Shown here: piece after piece, positions 1 to 21,300 of the stretch | How the letters are laid out: every line of letters begins with the position of its first letter | Position numbering within the stretch: the first letter of the stretch is position 1 | From: Streptomyces sp. NRRL S-87 | Lineage (GTDB): Bacteria > Actinomycetota > Actinomycetes > Streptomycetales > Streptomycetaceae | Length of the DNA stretch: 53,801 nucleotides | Direction of reading: 5' to 3' | NCBI RefSeq assembly: GCF_000719335.1 | Contig: NZ_JOGB01000047.1 | Span: 1-53,801 of the forward strand | The notes under the pieces: model-generated | Databases searched by the model: none | Told to the model about the DNA's origin: nothing | Seen by the model: only the letters and a program-made list of their open reading frames with translations | Program-made: the position numbers and the translations under genes

Positions 1-60
1 CCACCCCCCCACATCCCCCCACACCCATCCATCGCATCCATCAGGACTGAGGAGACGACC
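1..60 (+). promoter_or_regulatory. C-rich leader and ribosome binding site of the first MbtH gene
   Basis: This is a C/A-rich, low-complexity leader (CCCCCACA and CCATC-like units) ending in GAGGAG at 49-54, six bases before the GTG at 61. The ribosome binding site supports the GTG start. No clear -35/-10 pair is visible, and the true promoter may lie left of the window. Confidence 0.5.
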
Positions 61-288
61 GTGTCCGCTGAGAACACCGCCGAGCAGGCCTCCGCGCCGA
101 CCCACCGCGTGGTGCTCAACCACGAGGAGCAGTACTCGATCTGGTGGCTCGACCGCCCGCTGCCCGTCGGCTGGTCCCCCGAGGGCACCGAGGGCAGCCG
201 CGAGGAGTGCCTGGCCCACATCGGCGAGGTCTGGACGGACATGCGTCCGCTCAGCCTGCGCCGCCGCATGGACTCCCTCGCGGGCTGA
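61..288 (+). CDS. MbtH-like protein, NRPS adenylation-domain chaperone (first copy)
   Basis: A 75-residue MbtH-like protein. Family members bind adenylation domains and are often needed for their solubility and activity. The family pattern is visible: the NHEEQYSIW block, then PVGW, and near the C-terminus [10 protein letters not shown]. Two features are unusual. It lacks the common N-terminal NPFD, and the Pro that normally follows SxW is Trp here (SIWW). GAGGAG at 49-54 supports the GTG start. It lies 57 bp upstream of the first NRPS gene and reads the same way, so it very likely belongs to that transcript. A more canonical second copy is at 18097. Assignment is firm; which A domains it serves is unknown. 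Confidence 0.93.
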   Translation: MSAENTAEQASAPTHRVVLNHEEQYSIWWLDRPLPVGWSPEGTEGSREECLAHIGEVWTDMRPLSLRRRMDSLAG

Positions 289-345
289 CGCGCCCCGCGC
301 CCACCACACCGATCACGCCGATCATCAACGAGGAGCTTGAGACAC

Positions 346-3300
346 ATGAATCCCGAGTCGCGTACGGGCGCCTCCCCCAGCGAGCCCCTCCTGGCTCACG
401 AACTCGTAGCGGGCCGGGCCGCGGCGGCTCCGGATGCGATCGCCGTGGTCGAGGGTGCCCGGGAGACCAGCTACGCCGAGCTCGACGCCCGCGCCGAGCT
501 GATCGCCCGCCGGCTGCGCGCCCGGGGCGTCGGCCCGGGCGCGGTGGTCGGCGTCTGCCTGCCGCGTTCCGTCGAACTGGTGTCCGCCCTGCTGGGCGTG
601 TGGCGGTCCGGGGCCGGCTACCTGCCGCTGGACCCCGAGCAGCCGGCCGCGCGTTCGTCCTGGATGCTGCGGGCCGCCGGGGCCGGTTTCGTCGTCACCG
701 GACCCGGATCGGTGGCGGTGGCGGCCGGTTCGGGCGCCGAGCCGCTGCTCGTGTCCGAGCTGGGCGCCCCGGCCGTACCGGCCGAGGAGGGCTCCACGGA
801 GGCCTCCTCGGCGGCCGCCGGGGCCCCGCGGGCCGACGCGGGCCCGCTCGACATCGCGTACGTCATCTACACCTCCGGCTCCACCGGCACCCCCAAGGGC
901 GTCGTGGTCAGCCACGAGGGCATATCGAACCGGATCGCCTGGGCCACCGGGACGCACGGCCTCTCGCCGGCCGACCGGGTCCTGCACAAGACGGCGATCA
1001 CCTTCGACGCGCACGTCTGGGAGGTGTTCGCACCCCTGGTCAGCGGCGGCACGCTGGTGCTCGCCCCGGCGGGCGCCGAGCGCGACCCGGCGGAGCTGCT
1101 GCGCACGGTCGCCGACCAGCGGGTGACGGTCCTTCAGGTGGTCCCCTCCGTGCTGCGGCTGCTCGCCGAGGAGACGGGCTGGGAGCGCTGCGACGCGCTG
1201 CGGCTGCTGTTCTCGGCCGGGGAGCCCCTGCACGCCGAGCTCGCGCAGCGGGTGCTGCGCCGGATCGGCGAGCCGGCCGCCGACGGCCGCTTCGAGCTCT
1301 GGAACACCTACGGCCCCACCGAGTGCGCCATCGACGTGACCGCGCACCGCTTCGAGCCCGAGCAGGCCACCGGCGCGGTGCCGATCGGGCGCCCGATCGG
1401 CGGGATGCGGGTGCTGGTCGCGGACGCCGAGGGCCGCCCCGTCGGGGTCGGCGAACCGGGCGAGCTGTACGCGGGGGGCGTGGGCGTGGCCCGCGGCTAC
1501 CTGGGCAGCCCGGCGCAGACCGCCGACCGCTTCGTACCGGACCCCTTCGCCCAGGACGGCTCCCGCCTCTACCGCACCGGCGACCAGGTGCGCCGGCGCG
1601 AGGACGGGGTGCTGGAGTACCTCGGGCGCATCGACCACCAGGTCAAGGTCAACGGTGTCCGGATCGAGCCCGGCGAGGTGGAGAGCGCCCTGAACGCCCA
1701 CCCCCGTGTCACCGGAGCCGTCGTCACCGCCTTCACCGGGCCGGACGGCGCCAAGCGGCTCGCGGCGCACGTCCTCGCGGAATCGGACGACGTGCTGGGC
1801 GGGCTGCGCGGCTTCCTGCAGGAGCGGCTGCCCGACACCCACGTGCCCGCGGTCTTCCTGCGCCTGGACGCCTTCCCGCTGACCGTCAACGGCAAGGTGG
1901 ACCGGGCCGCGCTGCCCGCCCCCGAGCTCGCCGCCGCGCCGTCGCGGCCGGGTCGCCGGGAGCCGGGTACCGAGGCCGAGCGGCTGGTCGCCGCCGCCTG
2001 GCAGGAGCTGCTCAGGACCGAGGACATCGGCCTCGACGACGACTTCTTCGCGCTCGGCGGCACCTCGCTGCAGCTGGCCCGGCTCGCCGGCAAGCTCCGT
2101 ACCGCGTCGGGGCGCCGGATCCAGCTGCGCGGGCTGTTCGCCGCGACCACGGTCGAGGCGCAGGCCCGGCTGCTGGCCCCGGAGGACGCCGCGACCGACG
2201 CACCGGACGGACCGGACGCGCCCGCCGCTCCCGCCACGCCCGGCGCTTCCGGTGCCACCACGTCCGGCGGTCCCGCCGACGGGGCGGCGGCCGGGGACGC
2301 CGAGCCGGCCGTCACCGCCGTGCCGCGCGACGCCGGACCGCTGCCGCTGTCCTTCGGGCAGCGCCGGCTGTGGTTCCTGGACCGGATGAACCCGGGCAGC
2401 TCCGAGTGGGTGGCCGGGCTGTTCCTGAAGGTGCCCGACGGCACGCACGTCGCGCACGTCCAGCGCGCCCTGAACGCCCTGGTGGAGCGGCACGAGGCAC
2501 TGCGCACCCGGTACGCCGTGGTCGACGGCGAGTCCGTACAGGTCGTCGCCGCCCCGCACCGGGTCGAGCTGCGCCATCTGCACGCGGACCGGGCGGAGTT
2601 CACCGAGCTCCTCAAGGAGGAATTCGGCCGGGGCTTCGACCTGGAGACCGGGCCGCTGCTGCGGGCCGCCCTGGTGCGGCTGCGCGGCGGGGACCACGTG
2701 GTCACGGTGGCGATGCACCACATCGCCACCGACGGCTGGTCCTCGAACGTGCTGGAGCGGGAGTTCCACCAGCTGCTCGACGCCTACCGGGTGGGCCGCG
2801 TCGACGCGGGCCTACCGGCCAAGGAGCTGGACTACGCCGACTACGCGGTGTGGCAGCGGGCCCGGCTGACCGACGAGCTGATCGCCGGGGAGCTGGACCA
2901 CTGGCGCGGCGTCCTGGCCGGCTCCACGCCCGTGGAGCTGCCCGCCGACCGGCCGCGGGCGGCGGTGCGCGACGGGCGCGGCTCGGTCGTCCACTTCTCG
3001 GTCCCCGCGCCGGTCGTGAGCCGGCTGACCGAGCTGGGCCGACGGCACGGCGCCACCCCGTTCACCACGCTGGTCACCGCCTACGCGACGCTGCTCGCGG
3101 CGCACACCGGCCGCTGGGACGTGCCGGTGGGGACGCCGGTGGCCGGGCGCGAGCGCGCCGAGACCGAGGGGATGGTCGGGTTCTTCCTCAACAGCGTGGT
3201 GCTGCGCTGCGGGCTGGACGCGGGGCTGACCTTCCGCGAGGCGCTGGAGCGGGTCAGGGAGACCACCCGGGACGCCTTCGCCCACCAGGACCTGCCCTTC

Positions 3301-5495
3301 GAGCGGCTGGTGGAGGAGCTGGCGCCGGAGCGGGACCTGTCCCGTACGCCGCTCTACCAGGTCGCCTTCGACCTGCACGACGAGTCCTTCAACGGGGCCG
3401 TGGAGGATGCCGAGGACGTCCGGACCCTGCAGGAGATGTGGGGCGTGGCGCACACCGACCTCACCCTCTACATGCGCCGCCACGGCGACGGGACGATGTT
3501 CGCGAGCCTGGAGTTCGCGACCGCGCTGTACGACGCGGCCACCGTGGAGCGGCTGGCCGAGCGCTTCCAGCGGCTGCTGGCCGCGGTCGCGGCCGACCCG
3601 GAGGTGCGCCTCGGCGAGGTGGAGCTGCTGCCCGCGGACGAGCGGGAGCGGCTCACCTCCCGGTGGGCCACCGCGCCGGTCGGGCCCGTCACCGCCGCCG
3701 TGCACGAGGTGTTCGCCGCGCAGGCCGCGCGGACGCCGGACGCGGTCGCGGTGCAGGAGCGCGCCCGGTCCGTCGGCTACGCGGAGCTCGACGCCCGCGC
3801 CAACCGGCTGGCGCACCGCCTCCGGGGGCTCGGCGTCGGCCCCGAGACGCGGGTCGGCGTGCTGCTCGACCGCGGCGCCGACCTGACCGCGACCCTGCTG
3901 GCCGTGTGGAAGGCCGGCGGCGCCTACGTGCCGATGGACCCGTCCTGGCCCGCCGAGCGGGTGGCCGCGATGGCCGGGGACGCCGGAGCCCGCGTGGTGG
4001 TGACGGCCACCGGGTACGCGGGGCGGTTCGCCGGGTACACCGGTGCGCTGGCACTGGTCGACGCGGACGCCGCCGAGGCGGCGCTGGCCGCGCTGCCGGC
4101 CACCGCGCCCGAGGTTCCCGCGGACCTGGAGCGGCTGGCGTACCTGATCTACACCTCGGGTTCCACCGGACGCCCCAAGGGGGTCGCGGTGTCCCACCGC
4201 GGTCTGGCCAACCACCTGCGGTGGGCGGTGGACGAGCTGGTCTCCCGGGGGACGGGCGGCAGCGCGGTCTTCTCCTCGACCGCCTTCGACCTGGCCGTGC
4301 CGAACGTGTGGGCGCCGCTGCTGGCCGGCCAGCGGGTGGTGATGCTGCCGCAGGACACGGACCTGACGGAGCTGGGGGCGCGGCTGCTGGAGTCGGGGCC
4401 GTACAGCTTCCTGAAGCTGACGCCCGGTCACCTGGACGTCCTCACGGGGCAGCTGACGCCCGAGCAGGCCGCCGGCCTGGCCGGGGTCGTCGTGGTCGCC
4501 GGCGAGGCGCTGCCCGGACCGCTGGCCCGCGAGTGGGCGGACCGGCTCGGCGCCGGCCGGCTGGTCAACGAGTACGGGCCGACCGAGGCCTCCGTGGGCA
4601 CCTGCACCAGCCCGGTGCCGGCGGGCGCGCTGCCGCCGGTGGTGCCGATCGGCAGGCCGCTGCCCGGCATGGCGATGTACGTCCTGGACGAGTCGATGCG
4701 CCCGGTGCCGACGGGCTCCGTGGGCGAGCTGTACGTCGGCGGTACGGGCGTGGCCCGCGGCTACGCGGACCTGCCGGTGCCCACCGCCGAGAAGTTCGTG
4801 CCCGACCCGTTCGGGGAGCCGGGTGCGCGGCTGTACCGGACCGGGGACCTGGCGCGCTGGCTGGCGGACGGGCAGGTGGAGTTCCTGGGCCGTACCGACC
4901 ACCAGGTCAAGATCCGCGGCTACCGCGTGGAGCCCGGTGAGGCGCAGGCGGTGCTGGCCGACCACCCGGGGGTGCGGGAGGCCGTCGTGGTCGCCCGGAC
5001 CGACGCGGGCGGGGCGGTGCGCCTGGCGGGGTACTTCGTACCGGCCGTCAACCCGGTCGACGGCGGCGAGCTGGCGGAGTACTGCGCCGAGTTGCTGCCG
5101 GACTACCTGGTGCCCTCCTCGTTCACGGCGCTGGAGGCGATCCCGCTGAACGCCAACGGCAAGCTGGACCGGGCGGCGCTGCCCGACCCGGCGCCGGCGG
5201 CGGCCGGTGGCGGGGACGAGCCGGACGGCCCTCTGCAGGAACGTATTTCCGAGATCTGGGCCGAGCTGCTGGGGACCCGGATCGGGGTGCACGACAACTT
5301 CTTCCGCTCCGGCGGCAACTCGATCCTCGCGATCCGGCTCATCGCGGCGATCCAGACCGAGTTCGAGGTGGCGCTGCCGGTGCGCGACATCTTCGAGCAT
5401 CCGACCGTCGCCGGTCTGGCGAACGCCGTCGAGTCCCGTATCCGCGCCGAGATCGAGCAGTTGTCGGACGCCGAGCTGCTGGAGGAGCAGAGCGC

Positions 5496-5499
<4 letters not shown>
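346..5499 (+). CDS. Nonribosomal peptide synthetase, two modules: A-T-C-A-T
   Basis: A 1717-residue NRPS. Approximate domains: A1 15-530, carrier T1 540-610 (LGGTSLQ), an Ala/Pro/Thr-rich linker 610-660, C 663-1100 with intact HHIATDG, A2 1115-1615, T2 1630-1700 (SGGNSILA). Start: the ATG at 346 lies ten bases after AGGAG (331-335); a TTG at 337 is in frame but sits almost on the binding site. Pocket residues read against the PheA template: A1 D-A-W-Q-F-A-T-I-D (Gln/Glu-like, weak); A2 D-L-P-K-V-A-E-V-G (Asp/Asn-like, from FDLAVPN and LVNEYGPTEASVG). There is no N-terminal C domain, so module 1 either initiates or receives its C domain in trans, for example from the C-terminus of the NRPS at 18314. 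The helical acidic C-terminus (EIEQLSDAELLEEQ) could dock on the next protein. Its TGA overlaps the next gene's ATG. Confidence 0.95.
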
Positions 5500-16187
<10,688 letters not shown>

Positions 16188-16242
16188 CCGGCCCGCCGGC
16201 GCGGCCCGACGCCGGATCAGAAGCGGTATCGAAGATGTATAG

Positions 16243-16280
16243 CCCCCGGTCGGAGACTGCTCCGGCCGGGGGTTCTTCGT
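16243..16280 (+). terminator. Strong GC hairpin between the NRPS and hydroxylase genes
   Basis: A 13-bp stem (16243-16255 with 16260-16272) closes on an ACTG loop and contains one G-T wobble. TTCTTCGT follows. It sits 55 bp after the NRPS stop and 46 bp before the hydroxylase start, inside a run of same-strand genes. It may partly terminate or attenuate transcription, or stabilise the upstream mRNA 3' end. Confidence 0.75.
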
Positions 16281-16325
16281 GAGTCCGCGCCGGCAGCACT
16301 ACGGGTCGAGACGAGGAGAGAGAAG

Positions 16326-17315
16326 ATGACCGCGCAGAGCCTTGCCTTCGTCGTGGAGCGCGAGAGCGGCAGCCCCGGCATCGTCGAGCTGATCGGGAAG
16401 GAGTCGGCGCAGCTGCGCGAGCGGCTGCGCGCGCACGGCGCGCTGCTGCTGCGCGGCTTCGACGTCGGCGGCGTGGACGGCTTCTCCGACGTCGTACGGG
16501 CCCTGTCCGGGGAGCCGCTGAAGTACTCCGAGCGGTCCTCGCCGCGGTCCACGATCAAGGGCAACGTCTACACCTCGACCGACTACCCGCCGGACGAGGA
16601 GATCTTCCTGCACACCGAGAACTCCTACCAGGCGTCCTGGCCGCAGCTGCTGTACTTCCACTGCGTCCGCGAGCCCGAGACGCTGGGCGCCACCCCGCTG
16701 GCCGACACCCGCGAGGTGCTGCGGCGCATCGACCCGGCCGTCGTGTCGGAGTTCGAGCGCCGGGGCTGGACGGCGGTGCGCAACTTCCACGAGGGCTTCG
16801 GCGTGGACTGGCGGCACGTGTTCAACACCGAGGACCGTGCCGAGGTCGAGGCCAACTGCCGGGCCAAGAAGCTGCAGTACGAGTGGACCGAGGACGGCGG
16901 CCTGCGCACCCGCGGCGTCCGCCGGGCCGTGCACGTCCACCCGGTGACCGGCGAGCGCGTGTGGTTCAACCACATCGCCTTCTTCCACAACAGCACGCTG
17001 GCCCCGGACGTGCGCGCGGGCATGCTCGAGCTCTTCGACGAGGCGGACCTGCCGAGCAACACCTTCTACGGCGACGGCGGCACCATCCCGGACGAGGTCA
17101 CCGCCCACCTGCGGGACTGCTACCGGGCCGCGTCCACCCGCTTCGACTACCGCGCCGACGACGTCCTGATCGTGGACAACATGCTCGCCGCGCACGGCCG
17201 GGAGCCCTTCACCGGCCCGCGCCGCATCGCCGTGGCGATGGCCGAGCCGTACACCCCGGGCGAGTCGTACCCCGCCGGCGGGCCGTACGCCCCGGCTGCG
17301 CGGGCGGCGTCATGA
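16326..17315 (+). CDS. SyrP-like Fe(II)/2-oxoglutarate-dependent hydroxylase (TauD/clavaminate synthase-like)
   Basis: A 329-residue TauD-family dioxygenase. Members in NRPS clusters hydroxylate a carrier-bound amino acid, most often Asp at the beta carbon (SyrP type), using Fe(II), O2 and 2-oxoglutarate. Iron ligands are visible as His96-Thr-Glu98 (HTENSYQ; the HxE form seen in SyrP-like proteins) and a distal His290 (AAHGR). A basic GPRR follows at about residue 299 for 2-oxoglutarate. The start follows a GAGGAGAG binding site. The stop overlaps the next gene's start (ATGA). The only Asx-like A domain in the window is A2 of the first NRPS, which makes it the natural substrate. This is inference: the hydroxylated residue and its stereochemistry cannot be read from sequence. 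Confidence is high for the family, moderate for the substrate. Confidence 0.88.
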   Translation: MTAQSLAFVVERESGSPGIVELIGKESAQLRERLRAHGALLLRGFDVGGVDGFSDVVRALSGEPLKYSERSSPRSTIKGNVYTSTDYPPDEEIFLHTENSYQASWPQLLYFHCVREPETLGATPLADTREVLRRIDPAVVSEFERRGWTAVRNFHEGFGVDWRHVFNTEDRAEVEANCRAKKLQYEWTEDGGLRTRGVRRAVHVHPVTGERVWFNHIAFFHNSTLAPDVRAGMLELFDEADLPSNTFYGDGGTIPDEVTAHLRDCYRAASTRFDYRADDVLIVDNMLAAHGREPFTGPRRIAVAMAEPYTPGESYPAGGPYAPAARAAS

Positions 17316-18064
17316 GCCCCTGGTTCCGCACCTTCGCACCGCGCCCGGCAGCGGCCCTGCGGCTGATCTGCTTCCCCCACGCCGGCGGCGCCGCCAGCGC
17401 CTACCGCGGCTGGGCCGAGCTGCTGCCGCCGTCGATCGAGGTGACGGCCGTGCAGTACCCGGGACGGCAGGACCGCATCATGGTCGACCCGCCGGCCGAC
17501 ATGGACACCCTGGTCCGCGGGATCACCGCGGAGATCGGGCCGCTCCTCGACCGGCCGGTGGCCTTCTTCGGCCACAGCATGGGCGGCACGGTCGGCTACG
17601 AGGTGGCCCGCGCCCTGCCCCGTGAACTGCGGCCCGCCCTGGTGCACTTCTTCCCCTCGGCCCGCAAGGCCCCGCACGACTGCGCCCCGCTCGCGCCCGA
17701 GTACCGGGGCGACGAGGGCATCCTGCGCTACGTCGCGGGACTGGGCGGGAACGCCGGCCTGCTCGTCGCCCACGAGGAGCTGCGCGAGCTCGCCCTGTAC
17801 GTGCTGCGCGCCGACTTCCACCTCATCGACACCTACGCCCACCGGCCCGGCGCCCCGCTGGCCTGCCCCGTCACCGCCGTCACCGGCTCGTACGACGCCG
17901 CCTGCACGAGCGCCGACGCCGCGGCCTGGGCGACGTACACCACCGGCGCGTTCGACCGGCGCGAACTGCCCGGGGGCCACTTCTACCTGGAGAGCGCCCC
18001 CGAGGAGCTGATGGCGCTGCTCGCCGACACCCTCCTGCCCGTCACCGCCTCCGCCGCCCGCTGA
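17312..18064 (+). CDS. Type II thioesterase (alpha/beta hydrolase, GrsT/TycF-like)
   Basis: A 250-residue type II thioesterase. This family removes wrongly primed or stalled acyl and aminoacyl groups from NRPS carrier domains. The N-terminal [13 protein letters not shown] oxyanion block is present, with the nucleophile elbow GHSMGG (Ser89), an Asp in the GSYDAAC region and a late GGHFYLE His. The length is normal for the family. The ATG overlaps the hydroxylase stop, so translation is coupled. It is free-standing and so supports rather than replaces the release domain fused to the NRPS at 5496. A direct cyclising role is possible but less likely. Confidence 0.93.
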   Translation: MSPWFRTFAPRPAAALRLICFPHAGGAASAYRGWAELLPPSIEVTAVQYPGRQDRIMVDPPADMDTLVRGITAEIGPLLDRPVAFFGHSMGGTVGYEVARALPRELRPALVHFFPSARKAPHDCAPLAPEYRGDEGILRYVAGLGGNAGLLVAHEELRELALYVLRADFHLIDTYAHRPGAPLACPVTAVTGSYDAACTSADAAAWATYTTGAFDRRELPGGHFYLESAPEELMALLADTLLPVTASAAR

Positions 18065-18096
18065 CGTCCACCCGCTACTCCCAAGGAGCTCTCCCC

Positions 18097-18321
18097 ATGG
18101 CGAACAATCCCTTCGACGACCAGGACGGGACCTTCCACGTCCTGGTCAACGGCGAGGAGCAGTACTCCCTCTGGCCGGCGTTCGCCGAGGTTCCCGAGGG
18201 CTGGACGGTGGCGCTCGCCGAGGCCGGGCGGGCCGCGTGCGTGGAGTACGTGCAGACCCACTGGACGGACCTGCGGCCGCTGAGCCTGCGCGAGCCGGTG
18301 GCGGGGCGGAACGATGGCTGA
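18097..18321 (+). CDS. MbtH-like protein (second copy)
   Basis: A 74-residue MbtH-like protein with the complete family pattern: NPFDD near the N-terminus, [15 protein letters not shown], then [10 protein letters not shown]. An AAGGAG binding site precedes the ATG. Its last bases overlap the start of the third NRPS gene (ATG at 18314, stop at 18319-18321), so the two products are made together. It is closer to the consensus than the copy at 61. Two MbtH genes, each just upstream of an NRPS gene, suggest either a merged two-operon cluster or different A-domain partners. Confidence 0.95.
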   Translation: MANNPFDDQDGTFHVLVNGEEQYSLWPAFAEVPEGWTVALAEAGRAACVEYVQTHWTDLRPLSLREPVAGRNDG

Positions 18322-21300
18322 GTCCGGCGGCCGCCTGCCGCTCTCGGCCGCCCAGCGCGGCATCTGGTTCGCCCACGACCTCGACCCGTCGGGCCGCCGC
18401 TACAACGTCGCCGAGTACAAGGAGGTCCACGGCCCCCTCGACCGGGAGCTGCTCACCGCCGCCTGGTACCGGCTGGCCACGGAGGCGGACATCCTGCGCG
18501 TGGCCCGCATCGAGCGGGACGACGACGGCCTGTGGCAGGTGCTGGACGCCACCGCCGGCGCGCGGGCGCTGCGGTTCGTCGACCTGAGCGGCGAGGCCGA
18601 CCCGTCGGCCGCCGCGCGGGCCCTGATGGACGAGGACCTCGCCACCCCGGTGGACCTCGCGGCGGGCGGCCTGTACACCGTCGCCGTGTTCCGGCTGGCG
18701 CCCGAGCACCACCTGTACTACCAGCGCTACCACCACATCATCCTCGACGGTATGTCCGCCGCCCTGCTCGACGCCCGGCTCACCGAGCTGTACGCGCAGG
18801 CGCTGGCCGGCGCCCCGTGGGAGCCCGGCCCGTTCGGGCGCCTTGCGGAGGTACTCGACGAGGACGCCGCCTACCGCGCCTCCCAGGCCGCCGCCGACGA
18901 CGGGGCCTACTGGGCCGAGCGGCTGGCCGGGCTCGCGGAGACCCCCCGGCTGGCCGAAGCCGCGGGCCCGCGGCCGGGTCCCGGCGACGTGCCGTTCGTA
19001 CGGCGCAGCGTGCGCCTCTCCCCGGCCGAGGCCCAGCGGGTGCGCGAGGTGGCCCGGGCGGCCCGGGCGCCCTGGTCGATGCTGATGATCTCGCTGGTCG
19101 CCGCGTACGTGCACCGGATCTCCGGGAAGGACGAGCTGGTGCTCGGCCTGCCGGTGACCGGTCGCACCACCGAACTGACCCGCCGCACGCCCGCCATGAC
19201 CTCCAACATCGTGCCGCTGCGGCTCGCCGTGCGGCCGGGGCTGGCCCTCGGCGACCTGGTCGGCGCGGTCCGCGGCGAGGTACGGGCCGCGCTGGCGCAC
19301 CAGCTGCCGCGCTACGAGGACCTGTGCCGCGACCTGTCCGCGGGGGAGTCCGCCCGCCGGATCGCCGCCCCCATGGTCAACATCATGGCGTTCGCGCCGG
19401 ACCTGGGCTTCCTGGGCCGGCCGGGGGTCCAGCACAACCTGTCCAACGGGCCCGTCGACGACCTGTCCATCGGCATCTACGACCTGGGAGAGGAGCACGG
19501 GCTGCGGATCGACTTCGACGCCGCGCCCGACGCGTGCGACATCGAGGCCGCCGCCGTCCACCAGGACCGCTTCCTGAACTTCGTGCACTCCGCCCTGCGC
19601 ACGCCCGAGCTGCCGATCGGCCGGCTGGAGCTGCTGACCGCGCAGGAGCGCGCCCTGCTGCTCACCGGCTTCGGCGCGCCCGACGCCGAGGTCCCCGCCG
19701 AGGACCGCACGCTCGCCGCGCTGTTCGAGGAGCAGGCCGCCCGGCACCCGGACCGGACCGCCGTCACCCACGACGGCACGTCGCTGACGTACGCGCAGCT
19801 CGAGGAGCGGGCCAACCGCCTGGCCCGGCTCCTCGCCGCCCGCGGCGCCGGCCCGGAGGGCTACGTGGCGGTCGCCCTGGAGCGCTCCGCGGACCTGGTG
19901 ACCGCGCTGCTGGCCGTCGTCAAGTCGGGCGCCGGCTACCTGCCGCTGGACCCGCACTACCCGGCCGACCGGCTCGCCTACATGCTGGGCGACGCCGCCC
20001 CCGTCCTGGTCGTCACCACCGGGGCGGACCGGGCCGGCCTGCCCGACACCGAGGTGCCGCTGCTCGTCCTCGACGACCCCGGTACGGTCGCCGCGCTCGC
20101 CGCCGCGGATCCGCGGCCGCTCACCGATGCCGACCGGACAACCGCGCTGATGCCCGCGAACCCGGCGTACGTGATCTACACGTCCGGTTCCACCGGCCGC
20201 CCCAAGGGGGTGGTGGTCCCGCACCGCAACGTGGTCCGGCTGTTCACCGCGACCCGGCACTGGTTCGACTTCGGGCCCTCGGACGTGTGGACCCTCTTCC
20301 ACAGCTACGCCTTCGACTTCTCGGTCTGGGAGCTGTGGGGTCCGCTGCTGTACGGGGGCCGGCTGGTCGTCGTCCCGCACGTGGTGAGCCGCTCGCCGCA
20401 GGAGTTCCTGGCCCTGCTCGCCGAGGAGCGGGTCACCGTCCTCAACCAGACCCCGTCGGCCTTCTACCAGCTGATGCAGGCCGACGCCGAGGCGCCCGTG
20501 GGCGAACTGGCCCTGCGCAGGGTGGTGTTCGGCGGCGAGGCCCTGGACCTGGGCCGACTCGGCCCCTGGCAGCAGGCCCATCCCGAGGCCGTGCTGGTCA
20601 ACATGTACGGCATCACGGAGACGACCGTGCACGTCAGCCACCTGGAGCTGGACCGGGCGGCGACGGCGGGCCAGACCCGCAGCCTGATCGGCCGCGCCAT
20701 CCCCGACCTGCGGATCCACGTGCTGGACTCGGCGCTGCGCCCGGCCCCGGTCGGCGAGCGCGGCGAGATGTACGTGGCCGGCGCCGGACTGGCCCGCGGC
20801 TACCTCGGCCGTCCCGACCTGTCCGCCGACCGGTTCGTGGCCGACCCGTTCGGGGAGCCGGGCTCGCGCATGTACCGCACCGGCGACCTGGCCCGGTGGC
20901 TGTCCGACGGCGGCCTGGAGTACCTGGGCCGCGCCGACCATCAGGTGAAGATCCGCGGCTTCCGCATCGAGCTCGGCGAGATCGAGAGCGTCCTGCTGGC
21001 CCTGGAGGACGTGGCGGGCGGCGCCGTCGTCGTCCGCGAGGACCGCCCCGGCGACAAGCGCCTGGTCGCCTACGTCGTACCCGCGCCCGGCGCCCCGTTC
21101 TCCGACGGGGAGCTGCGCGGCGCGCTCGGCGCGGCGCTGCCGGCGCACATGGTGCCAGCCGCGTTCGTGCCGCTGGACGCCCTGCCGCTGACCGCCAACG
21201 GCAAGCTCGACACCCGGGCGCTGCCCGCGCCGTCCGTCACCGGGTCGGGGTCCGGGCGGGCCCCGGCCACCGCGCGCGAGGAGCTGCTGTGCGCGCTGTT

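Noticed and set aside
337..345. TTG at 337 as the start of the first NRPS
   Set aside because: It begins one base after the AGGAG binding site. The ATG at 346 has workable spacing.
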